Made by a program: the position numbers and the translations under genes. From contig OX595992.1 in the NCBI GenBank assembly GCA_951394045.1, forward strand, positions 1,674,001 through 1,738,000: a DNA stretch of 64,000 nucleotides, read 5' to 3'. This stretch comes from Nitzschia sp. DOCU1. Lineage: Eukaryota; Bacillariophyta; Bacillariophyceae; Bacillariales; Bacillariaceae. Under the pieces are notes generated by a model. That model saw only the letters and a program-made list of their open reading frames with translations, was not told the DNA's origin and made no database searches. Shown here piece by piece: positions 1 to 8,975 of this stretch. Position 1 is the first letter of the stretch. Every line of letters begins with the position of its first letter.

Positions 1-103
1 AGGACGTTATCTAGCTTGTACTAAGTTTTTGTTACTCTAGCACAATCTGACTTAGACTTTTTTTAAAAACATAGATCTCTCACAATTTTAAAACCTAATT
101 TAA

Positions 104-541
104 TCAAATGATGATTCCACGGCGGTAACAGTGAACACAGCAGTTAGCTTCCGGTGGCACTACACCAAAGTCTGCCCTGTAACAGTGAACACAGCAGTTA
201 GCTTCCGGTGGCACTACACCAAAGTCTGCCATTTCTGACCCATTGCCTTCCTGGTCCTCATCCTCCTCATAGCCGCTGGCTTCCTCCATTTCTTCATCCT
301 GTGTTCCCCCATGGTCAACTTGGTGGCCCTCTTCTTCCTCGTTTTCTCCAGTAGTAGTAGTAGTAGTAGTATCGTTGTCACTTTCATCCCCTGACAAATC
401 AAACAGTGGGACCACTGCCACTGACCGATGTGTCAAATCATAGACAATATGATGATCATGACACAGGTCAATGATCAATTTGTCCTTGATGAAAATTTGC
501 TGGATGGCGGTCCTCATTTTGTGAGCAGTTTGTGCCTGCAA
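104..541 (-). CDS. Hypothetical acidic protein with duplicated Cys-rich tail
   Basis: Open frame of 145 residues, not recognised. An N-terminal stretch rich in hydrophobic residues and His is followed by a Thr run encoded by a (TAG)n microsatellite near 351-371, then a Glu/Asp-rich region. The tail holds the motif ADFGVVPPEANCCVHCYR twice, because 51 bp of DNA are duplicated in frame (126-230). The CCVHC cluster could bind metal, but it is too short to assign. It lies beside a tandem array and a transposon-rich region, so it may be the tail of a mobile-element gene or a fragment. No intron or clear promoter was seen. It could also be a chance frame. Confidence 0.35.
   Translation of the reverse strand: MQAQTAHKMRTAIQQIFIKDKLIIDLCHDHHIVYDLTHRSVAVVPLFDLSGDESDNDTTTTTTTGENEEEEGHQVDHGGTQDEEMEEASGYEEDEDQEGNGSEMADFGVVPPEANCCVHCYRADFGVVPPEANCCVHCYRRGIII
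126..230. repeat. 51-bp direct duplication, period 54
   Basis: The segment starting TAACAGTGAACACAGC at 126 recurs at 180, identical over 51 bp and separated by 3 bp. The 54-bp period is a multiple of three, so it adds exactly 18 residues to the minus-strand reading frame. Confidence 0.9.
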
Positions 542-620
542 GTAAAATATTCAACGAGTAATTCAGTGTATTTTCCACGAGTACATGCACATGTGGTGAG
601 TGAATTGCTCCAGTATTAGT

Positions 621-1379
621 GAGGTGGCGACAACTTCAGGATTAGAAATTGCATAGTGAAACGAGGTGGCGACAACTCCTACCATAGTATAGCTAGGTAG
701 TAGTAAGAAGTTTGATATTGGATAGCGAGGTGGCGACAACTTCAGGATTAGAAATTGCATAGTGAAACGAGGTGGCGACAACTCCTACCATAGTATAGCT
801 AGCTAGTAGTAAGAAGTTTGATATTGGATAGCGAGGTGGCGACAACTTCAGGATTAGAAATTGCATAGTGAAACGAGGTGGCGACAACTCCTACCATAGT
901 ATAGCTAGCTAGTAGTAAGAAGTTTGATATTGGATAGCGAGGTGGCGACAACTTCATTATTAGAAATTGCATAGTGAAATGAGGTGGCGACAACTCCTAC
1001 CATAGTATAGCTAGGTAGTAGTAAGAAGTTTGATATTGGATAGCGAGGTGGCGACAACTTCAGGATTAGAAATTGCATAGTGAAACGAGGTGGCGACAAC
1101 TCCTACCAGAGTATAGCTAGCTAGTAGTAAGAAGTTTGATATTGGATAGCGAGGTGGCGACAACTTCAGGATTAGAAATTGCATAGTGAAATGAGGTGGC
1201 GACAACTCCTACCATAGTATAGCTAGGTAGTAGTAAGAAATTTGATATTGGATAGCGAGGTGGCGACAACTTCAGGATTAGAAATTGCATAGTGAAACGA
1301 GGTGGCGACAACTCCTACCAGAGTATAGCTAGCTAGTAGTAAGAAATTTGATATTGGATAGCGAGGTGGCGACAACTTC
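621..1379. repeat. 106-bp tandem (minisatellite) array, about 7 copies
   Basis: The segment GAGGTGGCGACAACTTC recurs at about 621, 727, 833, 939, 1045, 1151, 1257 and 1363, giving a period of 106 bp. Each unit holds a second half-copy, GAGGTGGCGACAACTCC, about 44 bp later, so the unit is an ancient dimer around the 15-mer GAGGTGGCGACAACT. Copies differ by only a few point changes (GCTAGC/GCTAGG, CATAGT/CAGAGT). The short reading frames on the minus strand are by-products of the repeat. Confidence 0.95.
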
Positions 1380-1434
1380 TGTTAGATTTCTAAAAACTAT
1401 CTTGCTCCAAAGTGCTGTTGTTTCATAAAAAAGG

Positions 1435-2796
1435 ATGAAGCACTTCAGAGAAAGAGGTTGCCGTGCAGGACGGTATGCCAAGCATCAGCGCCAGTCAGCG
1501 CCATCTGGCATCTTTGGGCTGCTGGGACCATCCATTGGACTCCTATCCCAAGAAGAGCTTGGGCTGCAGACAAGGCTGCTCCGGGCACAGGTTGCTGCTG
1601 CTGAAGCTTTCACAGCAGTCTTGTACCCGCCCACCAATATCACCATCCAAGAACACTCCACTGTCAACTTGCCACCCACCAATATCAGAATCTTAGAACA
1701 TTCCCATGAAGCAACAGTTGTTCGGCCCACTTTTGAGGATCCCTCAACAATTCCCAAATCCACTGCCCCCTTTGTTGTCTCACCACGCACTCGGGTTCTT
1801 CCACCACTCCCTACCAACCGCCATGCACCACCAGTGGGACTGCTAGACTGCAGTCAGTTTTTCAAAGTCAGTTTTGGAAAGGAAGATCCAAGAAGCATAT
1901 TGTTTGTCTACGAGCATCACTTGGAGAAGCCAAGGAACCTTGATCGCTGGGATGATGCGCAGCGTTGGCAGGCATCAGAGAAAGTTTACATTGTCTTCCA
2001 AGATGATGAACAAATTGGAGTGGTGGAAAGACTGGACATCAACCCACATTACCAAGTAAGGCTGTTAGACCTGCAGAAGTTCCTTCTTGGCTCTCCTCTC
2101 AAGGACAAGGTGAAGATTCTTGGATTTCAAACTAAATTCCAAGACGACTTCATCCAAGTACACAACATTTCAGGAAATGCAGTGCTAGGGGTTCCATGGG
2201 AACCAACGATTGCAATTCTCAAGGACAAGGTGGCATCAAGTACCACTGAACGAACTATCCGCCAAAAGGTTCATGTGGATGTTGGCTATACATCCAACCT
2301 CTCCACCAAACGCCACAACGTTTGTTCCTTGGGACTTACAAGGCCCAATGTACTGAAGGCGACGAAGACTGAACTGGGAAAGAAGGTCATGAAATCCACT
2401 GTCGCAATCTTGGATTTGGCCAAGGAAAAGTTTGCTGTCCATTCCTTCAATGATCCAACTAGGATCAAAGATTTCTATAAGAATCTTGGGGGAGCAGTCC
2501 CTTCAACGCGTGCAGCTAGAACTGACACAGAAGAACTGTGTGGCATTCACGTCGACCAGCACAATGGGGCTCACCAAGTTGTATGGGCTTCTACCATTAA
2601 GGGCAAGTATCGCTACAGTCAGATCTTGTATGATCGAGCATCTATCGACTCCTACTACCGCCGTTTGAACGAACATGGTCCCTGGCTTCAATTCTGTGTC
2701 GACGTGTTGAAGAAACTTGGGAAAGATCGGTGGCACTTTGGGCCAACTTCCTTTGACTCTAGTACCATTCGTGTAACAGCCCCAAAGGCTGTTTAG
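1435..2796 (+). CDS. Unknown protein, upstream part of a gene with in-frame TAG
   Basis: 453-residue open frame starting at ATG 1435. The N-terminus is basic. A Pro-rich region follows with a repeated PPTNI element (about residues 65-85), then a mixed alpha/beta-looking region with no recognised domain. The stop TAG (2794-2796) is followed in the same frame by 7 codons and then the ATG of the next open frame at 2818. The two may therefore be one gene of about 775 codons carrying a nonsense codon, or two genes. It lies just downstream of the 106-bp array and upstream of MULE-like DNA, so transposon origin is possible. No motif supports a function. Confidence 0.55.
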   Translation: MKHFRERGCRAGRYAKHQRQSAPSGIFGLLGPSIGLLSQEELGLQTRLLRAQVAAAEAFTAVLYPPTNITIQEHSTVNLPPTNIRILEHSHEATVVRPTFEDPSTIPKSTAPFVVSPRTRVLPPLPTNRHAPPVGLLDCSQFFKVSFGKEDPRSILFVYEHHLEKPRNLDRWDDAQRWQASEKVYIVFQDDEQIGVVERLDINPHYQVRLLDLQKFLLGSPLKDKVKILGFQTKFQDDFIQVHNISGNAVLGVPWEPTIAILKDKVASSTTERTIRQKVHVDVGYTSNLSTKRHNVCSLGLTRPNVLKATKTELGKKVMKSTVAILDLAKEKFAVHSFNDPTRIKDFYKNLGGAVPSTRAARTDTEELCGIHVDQHNGAHQVVWASTIKGKYRYSQILYDRASIDSYYRRLNEHGPWLQFCVDVLKKLGKDRWHFGPTSFDSSTIRVTAPKAV

Positions 2797-2817
2797 ATTG
2801 GGAAACGGCCTTGTAAC

Positions 2818-3762
2818 ATGGATGTGGCAAGCTACTACCAACCGTTTGTTTCTGTCCTTGTGCAATTGGTGGTGTACCGAAAGGCCAGAGCTTATGATGT
2901 GTTCTCTCTGGTTTGCGCAATTGCTTCCTGTCCACACTCGGCTGTGTATGCGCTCCTGGCAGCTGAGATTCTGTGTAGTCTGGGTCAAGAGGAATCAACA
3001 GATCTTGGTCTCCAACTATTGGAATTGATGTGCCGTCTCGATGAAAAGGACGAGGAAGATGATAGTCCCTTGTCCAAGACCATTTTTGAGCGTCCCCTGA
3101 GGTACTCAAAATATAGAAGTTATGAAGCCCCAGATGCAAAAGAATGGAAGACGAATGTCAGAAAGGTCATGATGACAGTAACCGAGGTGACAAATGGTGA
3201 GGTAACCATGGATAACTACCATGATATTGTACGGGCATTCAAGAAGGTAAAGCAGGTTGGAGATCTGGCTGCCAGCCATGCAGTTGGGCTTTGTTCTCTT
3301 GTTGGCATCATTCCCAAAGAGTATCATCTTATGATCGCTGGAGGAGCCAAGAAGTTTCGCACCAGTCTGTTGAAGAAGTTTCCGGGACTACCAGCGCAAG
3401 AGGACATGATCATGCATTTGCAGTATGCGATTGATGCTATGGATTCTCCAAATGGTGGAGGTGACCCAATCGATGCACGCTGGATGGAGAATGTTGCATG
3501 CAAGATAGGGAGAATGATGAGTGGTGGCGATAAGCGGTTCTGGGACGTGCTTGATATGGCATTTCCCGGACTCACTTACTCAACCCACAAGGATGGGCAG
3601 CATTGTCTGACAGCCTTCACTGACAAGAAAGAAGTAGTGCTTGATGGTACTCTTCTGGCCTTGGTAGGAAGTCGAGTTGTAATCAATGCAGAGTTCCTTT
3701 CGCTCATGAGGCTACAACCAAGAGGGACCCCCAAAAAGTGGATGAAAAAATACACACTATAA
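2818..3762 (+). CDS. Unknown protein, in frame with the preceding ORF
   Basis: 314-residue open frame from ATG 2818, same phase as the 1435-2796 frame. It is mostly predicted helical, with a hydrophobic N-terminal stretch (about residues 5-45) and a lysine-rich end. No family recognised. The last 13 codons run over the sequence GGACCCCCAAAAA (3725-3737), which resembles the end of a DNA transposon, so the true C-terminus may have been replaced by element DNA. It converges with the MULE-like gene that ends at 3852. Confidence 0.5.
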   Translation: MDVASYYQPFVSVLVQLVVYRKARAYDVFSLVCAIASCPHSAVYALLAAEILCSLGQEESTDLGLQLLELMCRLDEKDEEDDSPLSKTIFERPLRYSKYRSYEAPDAKEWKTNVRKVMMTVTEVTNGEVTMDNYHDIVRAFKKVKQVGDLAASHAVGLCSLVGIIPKEYHLMIAGGAKKFRTSLLKKFPGLPAQEDMIMHLQYAIDAMDSPNGGGDPIDARWMENVACKIGRMMSGGDKRFWDVLDMAFPGLTYSTHKDGQHCLTAFTDKKEVVLDGTLLALVGSRVVINAEFLSLMRLQPRGTPKKWMKKYTL

Positions 3763-6700
3763 AATTATTCACATCCGCACCTGTCACCTACATCTGTACT
3801 CTTTGGACGGGTCCAAGGTCTTGGTGTGGTTTGGCGCGGGGTTTGCGGTGGTCATGGTTTGGCTTGGGTATGTCGGACAGAAAGATTGGGAGCCGAGCCA
3901 TGGTTCATGAAGTATGCGTGACAGCATGCCGTTGTGCTGTAAAAATCATGACAGCTGCAGTACCATATCTCATCACCACTGCTTCCTCGCAAACGACCTT
4001 TCTTCACCAGAACCAATGAGGTTCCAGCATCATAGAACTCCTTTCGAGTTGAGTGCTCACCATCCAGAGTGCCTTGGCAGGCCTTGAGCCACTTGGAAAA
4101 GCGATCCTCGTTGATTGGAGTTCCAATGAACTCCACGGAGTTGGCAAGGTACGTTTGCTCTTCCATTGATCCTTCTTTGTGGAAGAAATCATGCGGTGTC
4201 AGACAACTCACCTGTTTCATCAACTTTGTGTCCAAACTTAAGGCTGTCACATCCCGGATTCGAAGATGATATTCCAAGAAGCCTGCTCGGGACGACAACA
4301 GATTTACCATTCGGGGGAATTCCTGGGTGATCATGCTTTGGAGTGACAACCCAAATGAGCATAGGCCAGCTGTTTCCTTGCTGCCTTTCATCGTCAGATG
4401 CTTTCGTTCAAGAGAGTTTGTGGAGGGTGTATCACCTGGAAGACAAAACTCATTGTAGCGGAAATGCGAATGCTCAATGGAGTCCACGTAACTCTTTCTG
4501 AAGACTTCTGCAAGTCTTGTTTCCCCATGCACGTTCCAAGCTTCCAGGGCAAGCACAGTGTACTTGTCCTTCATGGGGCCGGTTGCACATCGATGCATTC
4601 GATTGACATTGGTAGCAGCAATGGCAAGGAAACGGCGATCGCGAACCCACTTGATGTAACCAGGAGTTCCTCTTTTGCGCCTTCCGGTCTGATCTTTCAC
4701 TTTGAGGGCAACATGTGCAAAACATTGGCCCCGATTCCTATTGGGGAATACTCGACCGTATGCATTGACAAAGGCCTGAGCATGGTCCGAAATCAGTCCA
4801 CCTTGGACATCGAAGTGCAGGCCAAAACGGCGGCGCACATAGTGTTTCAATGTTGCAAGGAGCAGGACCGCGACAAGCTCGTTTTCTTCAAGTATGCGTG
4901 CGAAAATGAATGGAAGGAAGGTGCGTCGATAATCACTACCTCGGCCATGCTTTTTGGTGGCAACAACACCAAAGCTCATGAGTTTTCCACCCGGCCATGA
5001 CTTGCCATTTATACCGATGACCAGCTAGAAAGGCTTGGTACAACAGGTGAATGGTCGAAAAGCAAATCATATGCTTCTCGGACCAGCCCTGATTGTTTTC
5101 AAAACAATCATTTGCACAAACATGTGCCACAAGTTGGCCAACATATGGGTCGGTAGCAGGGGGGACAGCCAAGATCAACATTTGGTGTTCGACACAATGC
5201 TTACTGCCATCTTCAACGTGTGGGTTCTGTAGCGGCACACATGAACTGTTGTTCAACAGGTTGTTTGCAAATGAACATAACCGATCTTGAACCCCCAAAG
5301 ATCCAAGGTGTTGTGGAAGTGGTGGATTGTAGGCACTGGGAATGGTCAGCCCATAACGACAGCGGAATGTCTCCAACTGTGGTAAGTACCTCAGCTCAAG
5401 ATCCCCCACGGTTGCATACTTCTCTAACATATTCTTCCTTTTGTCTCGCCAATACTCTGTGATCTGTTTGGTCACAATGTCCAAACAACCATCTGGGAAT
5501 AAGTTTGTGCAATCATCACCCAGCTTTTCCAGAAGCAAGTTAACCATTTCGTCAGCTTTGGGGAGGCGAAAGGCTGGAACTTTCTTGTTGCTGTGAACCA
5601 TTGTGTTTATAGCATGCTTCAAGATAGGATGAAGCCCCTTTTTTCCACGGTTGTTGGCCAGCAGATGATCCGTCCATGTCACTACTTGGCCACAAGAGTG
5701 ACGTTTGAGTAGTTGTACAGCAACTGGACCTATGTACACATCATCCTCTTGTTCCTCTTCCTCTTCATTGGCCAGATTGTCTTCATCATCCTCGTCATCA
5801 TCATTGACAGCTGACGCAGCTATTGGGTAAAAGAGACGACAGCGGAAAGTGCACTTACAACCCTGGAAGCGACAGTGGAAGTGGATGGCTGCAAAACCAT
5901 TGCTACTGTGGTGGGATGGCTTGGTCTTATTGACTAAAGCATTAGGACCCAGTCCACCAATGTTGCACAGGGCTTGGGCGATGCTGGAATACTCCTGCAC
6001 GGGCACATGGTCATATTCCGATTCTTTCATTCGTTTCTTTCCATATTGTGGCTTCTCGCCACCAAAGATTTGTCCAGGGATGTGGTTGTGAGGTACTGCT
6101 AGGAGAGAGGTTGGCTTGCGACATTGGCTAGGGGCAAAAAGCGTCTTTGGTGCTGATGACTGAAAGGTGGAGGACTGGGAGGAGCTGTCAAGGTACTGTC
6201 GGGTTATCTGGAAAAGTACTGCTTGGCGGTCCACAATTGATTTAGTACCCACTGCCCCCAGCTCAGAGGCTGCAGAATGGAAAAGTTGGGTTTGGGGTGT
6301 TGGAATGGTGTTTGTTTGGTCATAGTGGGAAATGGAGTTGTCCACAAAGTTTTGGATTGCCACTGCCTGCATGGACTCCCTGATGGGCGTTGCATAGTTG
6401 ACGTTCTCATACAGACTCAGTTTCTCCTGGAGAGTCGGTCGGGATGGATGGCTTTCACTCCACCCTTTTGCTTTCTTCTTTGGATTAGTGGACATTGTTG
6501 AGAACTGTGGAAGGAGTTGGTGGGGGGTCTTCCATGAACATAAAGGTGAAGCATCTTTGGCCGATCCTTTGCCAAAATGTGGCGCGAACGGCCAGGTGGC
6601 AGCAAGTTTGGATTGGAAATCTGAAATTTTGGCTAGTATACAAGAACGTGCATTTCTTCTAAATGCTATACTTGAATATTGGTCAGATTCAGCCGCTGAG

Positions 6701-6832
6701 GTGGCAAGAGATAGTATTTTGTATGTTGGAATGGACGTTGAAAGATTGAATAACTAGGGTCGACAAAATTTGGCTAGATTCGATTGGGATCGGGTCTTCG
6801 TGGATGGATAGGAGCAGGTATTTTGGGGGTCC
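3725..6832. mobile_element. Candidate bounds of the MULE-like DNA transposon
   Basis: GGACCCCCAAAAA at 3725-3737 and the inverted TTTTGGGGGTCC at 6821-6832 flank the MULE-like transposase gene (3852-6495). They resemble the verified ends of the insertion at 12628-18036 (CTGGACCCCCA). I could not find a matching target-site duplication (left flank ...CAACCAAGAG, right flank AAATGCCA...), so these bounds are only a candidate. The two ends could belong to different copies. Confidence 0.35.
3852..6495 (-). CDS. MULE-like transposase with SWIM zinc finger, frame-broken
   Basis: Two overlapping minus-strand frames, 6495-4936 (519 aa) and 4979-3852 (375 aa), form one gene. The first part has a Cys/His cluster (HFHCRFQGCKCTFRC), an acidic stretch, and a region ending near KHMICF. 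The second has the typical MULE core SDHAQAFVNAYGRVFP followed by CFAHV, and a C-terminal SWIM finger of CxC...CxH type (WYCSCHDFYSTTACCHAYF). The frame change lies between about 4980 and 5040. I found no intron whose phase fits, so a frameshift is likely. Continuing the second frame upstream gives VIGINGKSW, where MULEs normally carry the first catalytic Asp. If the alignment is right, that residue is Asn. The element is probably non-autonomous now. Confidence 0.75.
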
Positions 6833-7021
6833 AAATGCCAATGAACCAATGAACTGAGGGTCTAATCTTCGTGGATGGATAGTAGGGAGCATTCAAACTT
6901 GCAGATGAAGTTTGAACGTAAACCTCCAAACCAATGATTTGTGAAAGAGTAGGAGGTAACATGTGCGGCGGAGGCTCCACAGATTCATTGTTTTTGGTGA
7001 TTCATCATTCATTGTCGTCTA
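6496..7021. other. Gene-free stretch with a local direct repeat
   Basis: Upstream flank of two genes pointing away from each other. It holds two copies of TCTTCGTGGATGGATAG (about 6795 and 6872), one next to the TTTTGGGGGTCC motif. This may mark the 3' end of the MULE-like element. No other coding signal seen. Confidence 0.5.
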
Positions 7022-7808
7022 ATGAGCAAAACTTGCACTATGAAGGAATATTACCCTTATTGGCATGAAGCAACCATTGCTCAGTCCCTTGTACGGGGGG
7101 CCATGGAAAAGGATGCAGATGAAGAAGGGGATTTCTATCGCCTGACAGCGAATGCTTGGGCTGAAAGCAAGAGAGCCATTGAAAATGTCTACCGATGTAA
7201 GTATATCGCCGAGAATTATTCATTGTTGAATCTTCTTGTTGCTCATATATGTGTGTTTCTTTACAGCTGAATACAAGATTGTTGGGGATGAGCATGAGTT
7301 TATCCTTCGCCGCTCTACCCGAGAGCTTAAAGAGCGCAGATTCTTCAGGTGTGAATTGCATGGTCGTCCAGCCTCGCAGTGGTTTGACAACCCAACCACC
7401 CCTTTTGAAGAAGGCTTGAAGGTGCCCAACAACATTAATCTTGAGGTTTGGGACACTGTGGCTATTCCAGGCTTGAACAAGAACTCCAAGATTCGTGGTC
7501 TTGACGAGAAGGTGCGAATCATGATTGCCCGTCCTTCACTGCCATCTGAAGACAATCGTGATATTGTCTTTCATCCTCAATTGGGCATTTGGTACAATGC
7601 TCACCGAGTTGGTTATGCCTTGGTGGTGGCAAGTCGAAGCGAAGGTCCTGATGGTGCGCCAGTAATGGGAGATGAAGGCGAAGGTGTGGAAGAGGAAACC
7701 AAGGACGATGACGATAAGACTGCACAAATTACTACCTGCGGTGATGGCCATGAGGTAGGCACGAAGGAAGAAAATGCTGCTTTCATGGAGTGGGAAATGA
7801 GGTTGTGA
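7022..7808 (+). CDS. Unknown 238-aa protein, one intron
   Basis: Start ATG 7022. Exon 1 is 7022-7196 and exon 2 is 7267-7808. The 70-bp intron has a strong GTAAGT donor and a TTTCTTTACAG acceptor, and the join keeps the frame (ENVYR-S-EYKIVG). The product has a helical N-terminus (HEATIAQSLVRGAMEKD...), a central region with charged and aromatic residues (RRFFRCELHGRPASQWFDNP), and an acidic C-terminal third. No family recognised. Its place between transposon remains suggests either a small host gene or a gene from an element. The intact splice sites and frame argue for recent function. Confidence 0.6.
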
Positions 7809-8975
7809 TGGGTAATGCTGGGAAAGGCGTGGCATAAAAAGGTGTGAAAAATGCAAGTTTGGAGATGATTTGGGTAGGCAGGAGAGGCGAATCGATGCTG
7901 AAAAAGTGATGGGTGGTTGGGTCGTATTTGAGTCATGCCAGTTGGTAATGGCACGCGTTCGAATCACGGACAGTGTCTTTTTTTGTGTCTTGTCCGTGTC
8001 TTAGTGACTAGAGAATACGTTAAATAGCTTACAGGTTGGATGACCGTCTTTTTAGAGTTGGATATCCTAGGGGTGCGTCGCGATTGACCAAGAGATGCAA
8101 GGTGGGGTCGGTAGATACGTATCGACGTACATATGATGATATATGCATCATAGGTAAGGTGATAGGACGGCATGCTCGGAACATATAATTTATTAGGCTG
8201 GATATAAGAATCGTTTTTCGTCTTCAGGTTTATCTTAGAGACGAAAAAAGATATATGTATACGGCCGTATATAAATATGTTCCGAGCGTGCCCCCCTAAT
8301 ATTTTACCTATTATCCGAGGCTTACCTGCTTCGCCGACATTGGAGGGGTTTGGGGAGGGACCTTGCCCATCATTTTTTAGATCGCGTTTTTCGTTTTTCC
8401 TAAGCCCTTTCTTAAATTTCCTTAAATAGCTAAAAAAAAAGCCCGTTTCAGACATAGAAAGGCTATTATGTGTATGGTGGGCTTGCTGCCCTGCCATCCT
8501 TGCAATACTTACAAACATGGCACGTGTACGTCTGGCTTTGTCGGTACTACTTAGAAGCTGAACGCAACCTAGTTGTCACAGATGCTTACATAGGACGTCT
8601 TCTAGATGAAGGTGCGACATTGAAACTGAAAAAGACACTGATAATCTTGCAGCTTGCGCACTTTCCCATTTAAAGAGTGTGCTCTATGAATACTGCAAAA
8701 GGAATCATATAGCCTTACCTGGTAAGAGTGTAAAGTATCTTGAAGGCTCTTCGATAGGCTCTTTATGACACGAAAATTACGCACACTTTACTTTGCACGT
8801 TTCGCAATTTGTTGCAATAGTAATAAATACTGAATGTGTGAAACAGTAGGAGACACTGAAATAAGTTGAGGAGTAACGCAGGAATATAAATATATGCGAT
8901 AATAGGATTTTCCATAATTAAAACTGCATGATTTTAAAATTGGAGTATTTAATTTGGAAGGCATTTGGTTTTCCT
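7809..8975. other. Gene-free stretch
   Basis: AT-rich, no convincing gene on either strand. It holds a nested hairpin at 8169-8292 (separate entry), a poly-A/T rich stretch near 8380-8440, and a short tRNA-like arm fragment near 7936-7970 that is not a tRNA. Confidence 0.6.
8169..8292. repeat. 124-bp nested foldback (MITE-like)
   Basis: Outer arms GGCATGCTCGGAACATA (8169-8185) and TATGTTCCGAGCGTGCC (8276-8292) pair with one mismatch. Inner arms TTTTTCGTCT (8214-8223) and AGACGAAAAA (8239-8248) pair perfectly. The whole could fold into a long interrupted hairpin typical of foldback or MITE relics. Confidence 0.7.

Noticed and set aside
693..1311. Series of 64-aa ORFs on the minus strand
   Set aside because: They are the same frame repeated by the 106-bp tandem array.
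7936..7970. tRNA-like sequence (GCCAGTTGGTAATGGC arm followed by GTTCGAATC)
   Set aside because: The D-arm-like stem and T-loop-like word are only about 5 bp apart. There is no anticodon arm, and the T stem does not pair.
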